A DNA stretch of 34,578 bases, from positions 763,043 through 797,620 of the forward strand of contig NZ_KE356561.1 in the NCBI RefSeq assembly GCF_000415985.1. Direction: 5' to 3'. Below are positions 9,788 to 18,423 of the stretch, piece by piece (position 1 is the first letter of the stretch; every line of letters starts with the position of its first letter). The stretch comes from Haloquadratum walsbyi J07HQW2. GTDB lineage: Archaea > Halobacteriota > Halobacteria > Halobacteriales > Haloferacaceae. The notes below the pieces were generated by a model. It did no database searches. It had not been told where the DNA came from and saw nothing but the letters and a program-made list of their open reading frames with translations. The position numbers and the translations under genes were made by a program.

Positions 9788-10171
9788 ATGGCTGCGGATG
9801 TGCCTGCTGATGTTGAGGCAGTACTGACACAATTACTGACAGCCAGTCACGAGGCAGCACTCACAATTGCCGCTCGTACGGACACAGATGATGTATATGA
9901 AGATACTGATAGTATTTCTCACACTCACTATACTTCATCAATTGAATCCGAGACATCACCAAGGGTCGGTGAAGTGCGGACAATACGGTCGGCGATCGAT
10001 ACTGTCGAAACCGTATCCACCAATAAGCTACCAGCTGGATCACTTCAGAATCGACTTCAGCATGGGTGTGAGCGGGTCCGTGTTGCAATTGAATCCGACG
10101 CAACGACAGATATCCAACCATTTCTGGCTGCAGCGTATTTGAATTCGATGTTAAGACAAATCGAAGAGTGA
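9788..10171 (+). CDS. Small acidic protein of unknown function
   Basis: This is a 127-residue, soluble, acidic protein that I do not recognise. The N-terminal 30 residues and the C-terminal 50 are predicted helical (ADVEAVLTQLLTASHEAALTIAA and LQNRLQHGCERVRVAIES). A Ser/Thr/Asp-rich linker lies between, at about residues 33-60. There are no membrane helices and a single Cys. It follows the HAD gene by 97 bases on the same strand and may be cotranscribed. Its composition and codon use match the neighbours, so it is probably a real gene confined to haloarchaea. Confidence 0.6.
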   Translation: MAADVPADVEAVLTQLLTASHEAALTIAARTDTDDVYEDTDSISHTHYTSSIESETSPRVGEVRTIRSAIDTVETVSTNKLPAGSLQNRLQHGCERVRVAIESDATTDIQPFLAAAYLNSMLRQIEE

Positions 10172-10242
10172 CGTCCCCACTTGTCTGATGACTTTGAGTA
10201 AATCTATTCATCATTACGTCTACGAGCAAGGAAGCCGGGTAC

Positions 10243-10261
10243 CTCAGGGATTGACCCCGAG
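10243..10261. repeat. 19-base stem-loop, copy 2 of 3
   Basis: CTCAGGGATTGACCCCGAG. Compared with copy 1, a G-U pair in the minus-strand stem becomes G-C, and the loop is UCAAU. The pairing is kept, which suggests a selected structure. Confidence 0.55.
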
Positions 10262-10291
10262 TATTTTAGACAATCCACTGATGATGGTCCA

Positions 10292-10362
10292 AGTGAACTC
10301 CCCCCGACCTACTCACTCACGGCTCGTCGCCGGTCGGTCCTCACCGACGGGGACGGGGCTTC
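10292..10362 (-). ncRNA. TnpB-element right-end hairpin (relic)
   Basis: The stretch begins GTGAACT and ends GGGGCTTCC, as the intact copies at 33192 and 31976 do (the latter in reverse). It holds two internal hairpins: CGGC/GCCG (10320-10323 with 10329-10332) and a perfect 6-bp GTCGGT/ACCGAC (10333-10338 with 10343-10348). The outer stem has decayed to about 5 bp. Confidence 0.5.
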
Positions 10363-10575
10363 CAGCGAAGCCGAATTTTCCGTCAATGTCTGCCCAGATG
10401 CAGATGTAGATCCAGATACACGCTCAGGCTCAGAGAGGTTTCTTCATCGTGGGGCGTGGTGTGGGTCCACGGCCCGCTCTCCTCGACTCGACACCCTCCT
10501 CCGAGTCGAACAACTCAGAACTGAATTGGGCTTCCCTATGCTCTGTTGGGCATATGTGTCATATGTTAGACTATT
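10292..10575 (-). pseudogene. TnpB 3'-terminal relic
   Basis: On the minus strand this stretch reads as a TnpB-like C-terminal tail. The last codons, AGSPVPVGEDRPATSRE then TGA, line up with the tails of the other TnpBs (GSPTLKDRTANAVNE; SPTLKERTAKAVSE). Upstream there are only fragments with stops in all frames. No RuvC or zinc-knuckle coding remains. It is assigned from the tail and the hairpin; the interior is not recognisable. Confidence 0.5.
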
Positions 10576-10600
10576 CGTTATCGTGTGTGTTCTCGGGCGT

Positions 10601-10665
10601 ATCCCCTCTCCTCCCTACTCGCTACTCGCTCACTTCGGTCGCTCCTTGAGGAAGGGGTCTTTCCC
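10601..10665 (-). repeat. Second, right-end-like hairpin next to msrA
   Basis: A CCCCTCTCC block near 10603 can pair (with one bulge) with GGAAGGGG at 10650-10657. Between them lies the CTACTCGCTCACTTCGG...CTCCTTGAG pattern shared by the TnpB right ends. Two right-end-type hairpins within 400 bases suggest nested insertions. It ends about 20 bases from the msrA stop codon. Confidence 0.45.
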
Positions 10666-10686
10666 TTGAATTTAAACAAAAGTCGA

Positions 10687-11304
10687 TTAGTGACGCAAGG
10701 TATCAGCTACTGTCTCCGTAATATCAGTATCATGACCTGCAGCATCAGCGTTCAATATCGCTGCGGCTGGTGATTCTCGTAATGCTTCTTCATCGTATCC
10801 AGCATCATCAAACGCCTCAATCGCCCAGCGCTTTGAGCGAAGATGATATTTTTGATGATAATCTTCGGCATGGTAGAACGGCGATGGCGATGAGACAACT
10901 CGTGTTGCTATTGAATCAACATCAAGCCCTTGTGAATCGAGGACTGTCTGTACTGTCTTTTTTTGCGATGCCGTTGGAAATAAAATATTTTGATACTGTC
11001 GTTTTGCCGGCTGTCGATGTAGATCATGGCTATCAAGCGCCATCATTAGAAGTGTAGTATATGTTGTTTTGTCTGGATCATAGGTCACTTGCACTGCCTC
11101 AGTATGTTCACCAAGATCATGATATGTTGGATCCTCAACCGTCCCACCAGCGTACCCGACTCGTGTGCGGATAACGCCGTCAACTGAACCGAATCGTGCG
11201 TCTGGACCCCAGAAACAGCCAAGACCGAACGTCGCTGTCTCCGTTTGTGCAGGTGTTGGAGCTGACTCGTCATATTCTTCGATACCCGCGGGTGTTATCT
11301 CCAT
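10687..11304 (-). CDS. msrA: Peptide methionine sulfoxide reductase MsrA
   Basis: MsrA reduces methionine-S-sulfoxide in oxidised proteins. The catalytic signature GCFWG is present at about residues 29-33, with Cys as nucleophile. GYAGGTVEDPTYHDLGEHTEAVQVTYDP and the ILFPT and FYHAEDYHQKYH segments, all MsrA core motifs, follow. I chose the ATG at 11304 (MEITPAGIEEYDE); an in-frame start at 11367 would add 21 residues unlike the family. The protein is about 205 residues, normal length. The C-terminal 40 residues past the core (EALRESPAAAILNADAAG) are of the type found in haloarchaeal MsrA. The gene's 3' end abuts IS relic sequence. It is a cytosolic oxidative-stress repair enzyme, relevant in bright, aerobic brines. 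Confidence 0.92.
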   Translation of the reverse strand: MEITPAGIEEYDESAPTPAQTETATFGLGCFWGPDARFGSVDGVIRTRVGYAGGTVEDPTYHDLGEHTEAVQVTYDPDKTTYTTLLMMALDSHDLHRQPAKRQYQNILFPTASQKKTVQTVLDSQGLDVDSIATRVVSSPSPFYHAEDYHQKYHLRSKRWAIEAFDDAGYDEEALRESPAAAILNADAAGHDTDITETVADTLRH

Positions 11305-11581
11305 GCTTGATTCATGTCGCCAACATGAATATACACGTCGTACGTCGCCAGAATGAAACTCTATCATCTAAGCTCAGCTCTGAGCGTTTCAAGAACATAT
11401 GATCAGAAGCTGAGTGATCACATAAGCGCGAGATTGGTGCTTTAATCTCCTAAACTGTTCGATTATTACTACCTCAATATGGAAGAACGCCGATGGTCGC
11501 CATATGAAAGACGACATTCAATCGATGAGAGCAAGATTACGATTTTGATTCGAATATGTCACAGAAACTGAATTGTCTTCT

Positions 11582-12586
11582 TCAGAAGTCACCGAGAGTT
11601 GACTGGTTTGATTTCAATGCTTGTGTACGGTACCCGTATTCACGAGCAAGTTCTGTTGCGAACGTTTCAGTGAATCCATGCTGAGTGTAAACACGCTCTG
11701 GGTCAACAGCCGTGACAAGTTCAGTAAGTTCATCATAATCGCAGTGATCCGAAAGAACAAATCCCTCATCGACTCCTCGTTGATAAATAAATGAATCATC
11801 AACCGCCCACCCAGAGAATCCGGCGGTTATTGCATCAGTCTCATCAACGAGCGATTCAATCCATCCAAGACGTGTTGTCTGCATTGGTAACACAACCGCA
11901 TCACCAGCTTGAAGTGTTGTGTCTTCATGATACCGGTACGAATTAAACGTAATCTCACGATGTGACTCAATGACGCTGTTCAGTTCTCCAATTGCATCTG
12001 TGATGAACACACGTGAGCGCTCGGTTGATTCAACTAATTTTTGAAGCTTTTGTGCCCGACCTAGTGCATAGCCGAATAAGATCACGACATCGTCCATTGT
12101 CTCGTTAAGCCAGTCACAAATTTGCTGATGTGTCTTTGTGGGCGATGGAAAGCGATACCTTGGGTCACCATACGTTGTTTCAAGAATCAAAACATCTGCA
12201 TCGACTGGGTCGAATCCGTCAAGATACAGTCGGTCGGATAACCGGCAATCACCGGTGTAAAGATATCGACGATCGGTCTCAGGGTCAGTGAGAAGGACTG
12301 CTCGTGACCCAACAATGTGACCAGCCGGAATCAACTCAACTGCTGGATGCGTTGTTGTTTCAGGCTCACATTCTGATTGACGGACAGATGCCAGTGCAGC
12401 GGTAAGCTCAGAGGCAACAATTTCACTTGCATTGCTATTATCAACTAAATGATCACCATGCGCGTGAGTTACGGCCGTCGTTACCTCTGCTGTGGATACT
12501 CCCGACGATACCCCATCACAGACAATCCGCTCACCACTTGCAAATTCAATTTCAACACCGTCATGAAGATGAACACCGGGAGCCAC
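11582..12586 (-). CDS. Ligase-associated metallo-beta-lactamase (beta-CASP-like) exonuclease
   Basis: This 334-residue metallo-hydrolase of the COG1236 / mRNA 3'-end-processing-factor-like group has the metal ligands HAHGDH (residues 41-46), His90 in AGHIVGS, Asp113 in YTGDCRLS, and a late His in LSDHCDYDEL. LETTYGDPRY and GFSGWAVDD are further family segments. It starts at a GTG (12586), giving MAPGVHLHDGVE. The DNA ligase gene lies 107 bases upstream on the same strand. This pairing matches the ligase-associated exonuclease family of bacteria and haloarchaea, so a role in DNA end processing before ligation is likely; RNA processing is the alternative. Confidence 0.85.
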   Translation of the reverse strand: MAPGVHLHDGVEIEFASGERIVCDGVSSGVSTAEVTTAVTHAHGDHLVDNSNASEIVASELTAALASVRQSECEPETTTHPAVELIPAGHIVGSRAVLLTDPETDRRYLYTGDCRLSDRLYLDGFDPVDADVLILETTYGDPRYRFPSPTKTHQQICDWLNETMDDVVILFGYALGRAQKLQKLVESTERSRVFITDAIGELNSVIESHREITFNSYRYHEDTTLQAGDAVVLPMQTTRLGWIESLVDETDAITAGFSGWAVDDSFIYQRGVDEGFVLSDHCDYDELTELVTAVDPERVYTQHGFTETFATELAREYGYRTQALKSNQSTLGDF

Positions 12587-12669
12587 GTATATTACAATAT
12601 TTGTGTTGCGTGTATCTATTGGTTTCTCTGATTGTCATTCATGCCTCTACAAATAATCAAGACGAATGT

Positions 12670-12688
12670 CTTGGAGCGTGACCCCGAG
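12670..12688. repeat. 19-base stem-loop, copy 3 of 3
   Basis: CTTGGAGCGTGACCCCGAG lies alone in the 107-base gap between ligase and nuclease genes. It shares the GTGACCCCGAG / TTGACCCCGAG core with copy 2. There is no room for an element, so it is a solo end or an independent element of the gap, perhaps now acting in transcript processing. Confidence 0.45.
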
Positions 12689-12693
12689 ATAGT

Positions 12694-14538
12694 TTAGCTC
12701 TCATCAACTGATTGTTGTTCATACAGCCGTTCAACTCGCTCCAATGAATCTGCCTGTGATGGATCACAGTCATGTCGAATTTGTTTTAATCGAGGGAATC
12801 GAAGTGCATACCCGGAATCATATGTCGATGAGGTCTGTATTTCCTCATACTCAACCTCAAGAACGACAGTGGGTGTGAGGATCGCTTCTCTACCATCAAC
12901 ACGCTCGATCAGTGGTTCAACACGTTCTGTGAATGTCGCAAGCTGCTCATCACTGAACCCGGTGTGCATCCGACCAACTTCTACAAAATCATCATCAGCG
13001 GTCCGACATGCGAGATATGGTCGACCGAGAAAGTCACTTTTGCGACCCTCACTCCACTTTGCCCGGGTAACAACAAGATCGAGTGGCTCCATCATCGGCT
13101 TCACTTTCCGCTGATATCCAACCCGAGACCCAGGTTGATACGGTCGAGCCGGATTCTTCACCATCACCCCTTCATGACCAGCAGCAAGTGCAGTATCGTA
13201 GAACTCTGTTGCTGCGGTATGTGTTGTCACCCAGTTATACTGCGCCCGTCTTAGTGATGAGAGAGACTCAGTATTATTTGTGCCTGTCATAAGCGTTGAG
13301 CGAGAAGAAGTGGACTCGATTGTCGGATCAGGTTCAAGTTCAGTCTGTGACACAGATTCTGTTGTGATGATTGAATTAAGACGTCGTAATCGCATCTCAA
13401 GTTCGTCTTCTAACAGCGATTCGCCATCGAGAGCAAGCAGATCAAACACGTGCGCTGTAACTGGAATCGATTCAGCAGTGGCTGCGATATCTTCCGTTCG
13501 TTGAATACGCTGTGCAAGTGTCTGGAATGTTACCGGACCATCATTGTCATGCTGTGGGTCATATCCAACAAGTTCTGCTTCAATAATATACTGCTCAGCA
13601 TCAATATGCTCACGTGCTGCTGAGACAACATCCGGAAATTGTGTTGTCACATCAGAAAGCCGCCGCGTATATACTCGGATGTCATCACCATTGCGGTGTA
13701 TTTTGGCACGAATGCCATCATATTTGAACTCAACGAGGACTGCTTTTCGAGGTGATGACTCTGTGTTATTAGTATCCCCAATAGCTTCCAGATCCGCAGC
13801 AAGTTCATCAACCGCAGTTTGAATACTCTCCGCCTGTTTTGCGAGCATCGGCTTGATTGGACGGAACAACTCAAGATCAACATCATCTAATCCGGGTCGT
13901 CCCTGCTCGGCAACACGCTGTGCAACAACAGCAACATCATTCGTCAGATCAATCGCCCGTTGGACAGCATCTGCGGCATCATCAGACATATCAAGAAATG
14001 CCCTTGCAAGCGAATTACGGACGATTCCCTCACCAACACCGAGGCGCATTGCCCCCGTTATGGTTCGGACAATGTATCGAGCAGTAAGTGGTGATGCATC
14101 AGATATCAATCCGGCAATTTCATCGATCTGTTTTTGCTGACTACCTGAGCCTTCATAGCTGGCAACCTCACGGAGTGTTTCATACACACGGGTGACTGTC
14201 AGCGGTGTTGTAGTGAGTGTCCGTTGTACACGGTCATCGACAGCATATGCAGCAGCATCACCAAGATCACCTTCTTCTCGCCACCATGTCTCAATCTGCT
14301 CGCTATCGACACCGGTTGCTTTGTTGATTGCGCTTGCGGCACCAGCAGTTGAAACACCGATTTCTGCTGCTTCCCACCGAGCAAATACACGACCTCGGAC
14401 AAGTCGAACAACGGTTGGAAGTAGTGATGTTTCATCGTGGACACGTGAGAAACAGTCAGCAAGAAGTATCTCTTTTTCAGTTGTTGCTGATGTCGCGGCA
14501 ACGTCGGTGTATACTTCAGTAAGTTCACGATACTGCAC
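12694..14538 (-). CDS. lig: ATP-dependent DNA ligase
   Basis: The enzyme seals nicks in replication and repair using ATP. The N-terminal DNA-binding domain (about residues 1-225) is followed by the adenylation domain with motif [10 protein letters not shown] (Lys272 becomes adenylated), [13 protein letters not shown] (motif IIIa area), EGVMVKN (Lys461, motif IV area) and YQRKVKP (motif V). The C-terminal OB domain has [12 protein letters not shown] and [11 protein letters not shown]. At 614 residues it is somewhat longer than usual. A Ser/Thr-rich insert at about residues 391-428 accounts for much of the excess and sits on a surface loop of the adenylation domain. It probably shares a transcript with the downstream nuclease. 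Confidence 0.94.
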   Translation of the reverse strand: MQYRELTEVYTDVAATSATTEKEILLADCFSRVHDETSLLPTVVRLVRGRVFARWEAAEIGVSTAGAASAINKATGVDSEQIETWWREEGDLGDAAAYAVDDRVQRTLTTTPLTVTRVYETLREVASYEGSGSQQKQIDEIAGLISDASPLTARYIVRTITGAMRLGVGEGIVRNSLARAFLDMSDDAADAVQRAIDLTNDVAVVAQRVAEQGRPGLDDVDLELFRPIKPMLAKQAESIQTAVDELAADLEAIGDTNNTESSPRKAVLVEFKYDGIRAKIHRNGDDIRVYTRRLSDVTTQFPDVVSAAREHIDAEQYIIEAELVGYDPQHDNDGPVTFQTLAQRIQRTEDIAATAESIPVTAHVFDLLALDGESLLEDELEMRLRRLNSIITTESVSQTELEPDPTIESTSSRSTLMTGTNNTESLSSLRRAQYNWVTTHTAATEFYDTALAAGHEGVMVKNPARPYQPGSRVGYQRKVKPMMEPLDLVVTRAKWSEGRKSDFLGRPYLACRTADDDFVEVGRMHTGFSDEQLATFTERVEPLIERVDGREAILTPTVVLEVEYEEIQTSSTYDSGYALRFPRLKQIRHDCDPSQADSLERVERLYEQQSVDES

Positions 14539-14612
14539 GGCTTATCTAGCTATTAGTGGCAATTTTGATATTGATATCAACGTTAATATGCTATATTTCC
14601 GATCCAAATCGA

Positions 14613-15038
14613 TTACTCTCGAAGAACACGGTCTGTGAGCCAACAATCTGGCTCTGGTATGGTCTCATTATCGGGTGCTGACTCATATTTTGAGACGCCG
14701 AAGCGGTACGTGACAGTTTCACCATCCGTTCCTGTGAGCGTCACTCGCTGTTGTGCGCTGTCACCATCGCGCTCAAGTGGTCCCGTAACTGCCTCGTTAT
14801 GATCGATCATCGGTGCGTACCGTCGGTTCTGTACCATCTGTCGGAACTGATCGAACGGACCAGTCGCACGACGATTTGCCGGCGACGCAAAATTATATGC
14901 TGTTTTAATTCCAGCATCCGGTACCGGAGAATCGTTATCTGCAAATGCAGATAGTTGGATTGAAATGATTTCTTCAGCATCATACGCTGATTCTGGGACT
15001 GTAACTGCAGTAATCGGGTAAGTATGTTCTGTTGTCAT
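14613..15038 (-). CDS. DUF4864-like protein
   Basis: This is a 141-residue soluble acidic protein. The pattern YNFASPANRRATGPFDQFRQMV, then YAPMIDH, then QQRVTLTG resembles DUF4864 (a small NTF2-like fold in which a FASP...F..MV..YAP core is typical). The C-terminal TYRFGVSKYESAP...CWLTDRVL would be the last strands. There is no signal peptide. Its function is unknown in the family. The family match is from memory of the pattern and is moderate. It lies 74 bases upstream of the ligase gene on the same strand and could be the first gene of that unit. Confidence 0.6.
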   Translation of the reverse strand: MTTEHTYPITAVTVPESAYDAEEIISIQLSAFADNDSPVPDAGIKTAYNFASPANRRATGPFDQFRQMVQNRRYAPMIDHNEAVTGPLERDGDSAQQRVTLTGTDGETVTYRFGVSKYESAPDNETIPEPDCWLTDRVLRE

Positions 15039-15131
15039 GTGGTTATGAGGAGTTGATATTCATGTTGACATTGATGTTTATCTGTCTATACTTTGTGATT
15101 GCAGAGTTATTGATTATCAGTGATATGATGG

Positions 15132-15821
15132 TCATATCTCACGTTGAGCACGTGTTGATGAGGAATTATTTATTTTAAGTAATCGCATACGACCAGCGAG
15201 CAGTCCGATTGCAAGCCCAGCTGCGTGCCCGACAAGGGCAGTTCCTGGACCGCTTAGGAGGATTGCCATGACAGCAGCAAGAACAATCAGCGCTGCAGTC
15301 ACGACCCAGGAGGCATCAGTCAGCTGGTCGACCGTGCTAATAAGCGTATCTGCAATTGCGTTACTCGTGATAAGGTATCCTAATAGCGCAAACACTGCCC
15401 CAGAGGCACCAAGCACAGCTCGAGGACTAAACGCAAGCAGGCTTCCAAGTGTAATCTCCGCTACGCCGGCAAGCGCACCGGTAAGAATGAAGAACGTGTG
15501 AAAACGAAGTCGTGTTGTCGTTCGTTCAACAAATGCACCAAGAAGAATCAGACCGATCAGATTGCTGATGAGGTGACCAACGCTACCATGAGCGTATGTA
15601 CTCGTTATGAGCGTCCATGGTTCGATAATGACAATTGGACTTAATGCGAATAATCCAACGAGACCAATCGCAGACAGTGGGTATTGGATAAGAAAAAATC
15701 CACAGAGAAGTACAACTGTCTCAGCAGTTGGACTTCGTCCACCGCGGGCTGTGGTCCGTGGAAGGATCGTATCACCATCGTTCCCGGACGTTTGTGACTG
15801 CCGCGGTTGTCGATTGTCCAT
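15132..15821 (-). CDS. Rhomboid-family intramembrane serine protease
   Basis: This 229-residue membrane protein has about six helices after a 30-residue hydrophilic N-terminus. The catalytic dyad is clear: Ser140 in GASGAVFALLGY (GxSG, helix 4) and His199 in VGHAAGLAIG (helix 6). The oxyanion helpers His83 and Asn87 sit in HGSVGHLISNLIG (helix 2). It cleaves membrane proteins within or near their helices; the targets are unknown. The length and layout fit the minimal six-helix rhomboids. The start ATG at 15821 gives MDNRQPRQ. Confidence 0.9.
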   Translation of the reverse strand: MDNRQPRQSQTSGNDGDTILPRTTARGGRSPTAETVVLLCGFFLIQYPLSAIGLVGLFALSPIVIIEPWTLITSTYAHGSVGHLISNLIGLILLGAFVERTTTRLRFHTFFILTGALAGVAEITLGSLLAFSPRAVLGASGAVFALLGYLITSNAIADTLISTVDQLTDASWVVTAALIVLAAVMAILLSGPGTALVGHAAGLAIGLLAGRMRLLKINNSSSTRAQREI

Positions 15822-15942
15822 GTATAATGTATGTTACTCAGACTAAAAAACACTCGTATAGATATCGGACTTGCTTGATTAACAGGCAGATGAGCCGTTC
15901 TTCTGAGATATTAGCCATCGCATGATATCATATTTCTCACCG

Positions 15943-16233
15943 TCAATCCACACGACGAGCTGCGATCCGAGATGCAGCAACACCGGCGATGATGATGAAA
16001 ATCGCTAATCCAGTGAGTGATGCCACCTGAGGAATGTTACCGTTACGATATGCGATCCAAATAAACGGTGTCACAGCAGCAGCCGTTAAGAAATGGATTC
16101 CACCAACGAGTTGTGTGAGTGAGAACGGACCTGGAAGTGGTTTATCATCACGCCCTGATCTTGTTGAGTTGAGATCCGAATCGAGATCAGAGTCGAGATA
16201 TTCTTCGATGTTATCACTCTGTTCATCCGACAT
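15943..16233 (-). CDS. Small two-helix membrane protein
   Basis: This 96-residue protein has an acidic, Asp/Ser-rich N-terminal 35 residues, including a tandem DSDLDSDLNS. Two hydrophobic segments follow: about 43-62 (GGIHFLTAAAVTPFIWIAY) and 70-90 (ASLTGLAIFIIIAGVAASRI). I do not recognise the family. It diverges from the Cys-rich gene at 16360 with a 126-base shared promoter region. Confidence 0.6.
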   Translation of the reverse strand: MSDEQSDNIEEYLDSDLDSDLNSTRSGRDDKPLPGPFSLTQLVGGIHFLTAAAVTPFIWIAYRNGNIPQVASLTGLAIFIIIAGVAASRIAARRVD

Positions 16234-16359
16234 ACAGAGTAATTATATCTGCATCCGTGAGTACTTTACCCTGCGACGAAGGCTATCAATAATTAATAGC
16301 AACATAATACCGCATCGTACCATACAGATTGAAGTTCATTCCCCACAAGTGTAGAACAT

Positions 16360-17151
16360 ATGGCAGGGCCGTCTCCGGCCGAATTACAACAGGCTGTCGA
16401 CCAATTTCCAGCACCACCTGATACTGAACAGTTTGCTGAAGCAGACGCACTGCTCAACGGGACATATACTATGATAGCTGACTCATGGTATGATACGCTT
16501 CAAGAATATGTTGAAGCATATAAATCAGGCACATGTCTTCGAGAGGACGTGCTTGAACATATTGAATCAATCCCCTCATTTTATCTCTCTGATGGTGCGG
16601 CACCGCTTCGGGAGCGTAAACGACAACTCATTGATGCCGCAGAAAAAACTGAGGTAGTGACTGCAGTAAGTCAGTGGTATCATCAAGTTCGATCGCTGCT
16701 TGCAGATACTCCCCGAGATTTGACACGGTTTGAGCGCATGCTTCATGATTTCGGCTATGCACTCGCACATGTGCTCTTTCTCGGAGCACGTACACCGGAA
16801 GCTGTCGCACGTCGACTCCGAATTGCATATCAAGTTGTTGGAGTTCAAATCGATGAAACAGTGCGTGATGGAGAGGCTGAGCGTACCCGATTCACATGTC
16901 CATATCGGGATATCGCAGCTGAACAGCGTGGTGACCGCTGGGTATGTCATGAGAAACTTGACCGCGTTGATGATGGCTATGTAACATATCTAGGCGAGCG
17001 TGGAATTGACTACCAACGTCCACGAGCATGCGACAACGCAACCCAATGTCACTCAACTGTTGCCCGTGAGAGTCCAGAACGAAAATGGCCGCATATGCCA
17101 CCAGAAACAGTCGCTGCTGCAATGGATATCGAGACACCATTGTTGCCCTAA
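16360..17151 (+). CDS. Unknown haloarchaeal protein with C-terminal Cys cluster
   Basis: This 263-residue soluble protein is helical through residue 170. The last 90 residues carry four closely placed cysteines: FTCPYR, RWVCHEKLDRVDDGYVTYL, and ACDNATQCHS. The C...C...C-x5-C set, with nearby His, could bind Zn2+ or an Fe-S cluster. No enzyme family is recognised. It starts at the ATG at 16360 (MAGPSPAELQQAVDQ). The next gene on the strand is a methyltransferase, 206 bases further. The gene has haloarchaeal composition and is very probably real; its function is unknown. Confidence 0.65.
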   Translation: MAGPSPAELQQAVDQFPAPPDTEQFAEADALLNGTYTMIADSWYDTLQEYVEAYKSGTCLREDVLEHIESIPSFYLSDGAAPLRERKRQLIDAAEKTEVVTAVSQWYHQVRSLLADTPRDLTRFERMLHDFGYALAHVLFLGARTPEAVARRLRIAYQVVGVQIDETVRDGEAERTRFTCPYRDIAAEQRGDRWVCHEKLDRVDDGYVTYLGERGIDYQRPRACDNATQCHSTVARESPERKWPHMPPETVAAAMDIETPLLP

Positions 17152-17357
17152 TTCGCAGAACACACATTCTCATGAAATAAATAATATATTATGTCTGCGT
17201 TCGTTTTCTCTGAGACATTGATATATTCCTGACAATCGTGGTATGAAATGATATAGAGAGGTATCACATAATAGCTCAAAAAAATCACAGATGAAAGCAA
17301 CAGATACGAACGTTAAGTGGCTAGAACTGGTGTTTACGATCATTAAGGTACCGCATT

Positions 17358-18047
17358 GTGAGCGAAAATAATATCTCGCGTCTAGAGCGTATTCGCACAG
17401 ATTATGGCGCATGGGCACCCGTATACGATTGGTTCGCACGAGCAACAGCATCTATCGGTGGTATCCGGGCAGCGTGTGTCGACCAGCTTGATATTGAACC
17501 TGGATCAACAGTTGTCGAGTTTGGTTGTGGACCGGGTGTGAATTTCCCAGCACTTCGAGCAGCTGTCGGTGCGACTGGGCGCGTCATCGGCATCGATGTG
17601 ACAACACAAATGATTGACCGTGCTCGTTCACTGGTTGCCCGTCGTGGTTGGGACAATGTTGAACTTATTTGTGCTGATGCAACAACACCACCGATTGCGT
17701 CCGTTGATGCAATTGTCTCGACGTTTGTGACATCATTATTTCATAACCCACGCATGGTCGTTACTGAGTGGTGTAATACTGCTGATACGGTTGTAATTGC
17801 AAATTTTGTCCCAGGTGAGAACACTATTGCTAACGCTGGGCTATGGGCATTCACACAATTGAATGCACGATTGTTTGATCTTGCAAGTGACGCTGGCGAT
17901 GCACTCACACAGTTAGATACACGAACAACAGCATCAAAACAAGCGCTCACAGCACAGATGGACTCGGTTGTAACGACACGGCACCTCTTTGGAACGATTG
18001 TCGTGCACGCTGGGCGAAAAAACAAGCACGAAAACTCTGAGAAGTAG
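17358..18047 (+). CDS. Class I SAM-dependent methyltransferase
   Basis: This is a 229-residue Rossmann methyltransferase. Motif I is VVEFGCGPGVNFP (about residues 51-63), motif II is VIGIDVTTQMIDRAR (an acidic residue binds the SAM ribose), and motif III contains ELICADATTPP. The layout is that of the Methyltransf_11/25 (UbiE-like) group; the acceptor is unknown. It starts at a GTG (17358, MSENNISRLERIRTDY); no ATG in frame gives a complete N-terminal helix. The C-terminus is Lys-rich (RKNKHENSEK), unusual for this acidic proteome. Confidence 0.85.
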   Translation: MSENNISRLERIRTDYGAWAPVYDWFARATASIGGIRAACVDQLDIEPGSTVVEFGCGPGVNFPALRAAVGATGRVIGIDVTTQMIDRARSLVARRGWDNVELICADATTPPIASVDAIVSTFVTSLFHNPRMVVTEWCNTADTVVIANFVPGENTIANAGLWAFTQLNARLFDLASDAGDALTQLDTRTTASKQALTAQMDSVVTTRHLFGTIVVHAGRKNKHENSEK

Positions 18048-18169
18048 TACGATGGCTCACAATAAGAGCTAAATCGCTCATGTGGATATATAACGGATTA
18101 TACCGTTCCCCCGATTACCCGATTAATATCGTAAGCGACGTGCTATTGTGCCTGTTTTCAGTATTATCA

Positions 18170-18307
18170 CTAAGTTGCTGGGGTCCACCGAATTCCGCAC
18201 TCATCACAGGTAACGCGGAATCGCTTTGACCGCCATTCATCAATATCATTCTGATGTCCGTTCGGACAGGTAAGCTCTGTTTGTCCTGCCGACTCATCTA
18301 CTATCAT
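18170..18307 (-). CDS. 45-residue zinc-ribbon protein
   Basis: The protein is only 45 residues: MIVDESAGQTELTCPNGHQN for its first 20, then a basic stretch (EWRSKRFRV), then TCDECGIRWTPAT. Cys14 with His18 (CPNGH) and Cys34-x2-Cys37 (CDECG) form a plausible single zinc ribbon. It opens with an ATG at 18307 and stops at 18170. A longer overlapping frame on the same strand (18115-18297) has no such pattern and is rejected. Small zinc-finger proteins of this size are common in haloarchaea and often act as regulators, but no role can be assigned here. Confidence 0.72.
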   Translation of the reverse strand: MIVDESAGQTELTCPNGHQNDIDEWRSKRFRVTCDECGIRWTPAT

Positions 18308-18423
18308 GGACATATATTATACATTTATTATCATAACTGTTCCTCATATCAAATATATTAATTGTCATAGTAGTATCATAGCCGACGTGCGTGACATATA
18401 CGCTATTTGATTATTCTGAGATT

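Noticed and set aside
11474-11570. Short plus-strand frame of about 30 codons (MEERRWSPYERRHS...) between msrA and the nuclease gene
   Set aside because: Too short, no motif, and nearby alternative frames are equally open.
18115-18297. A 60-codon minus-strand frame overlapping the zinc-ribbon gene
   Set aside because: The other frame, 18170-18307, shows a clear Cys/His zinc pattern; this one has no protein signal.
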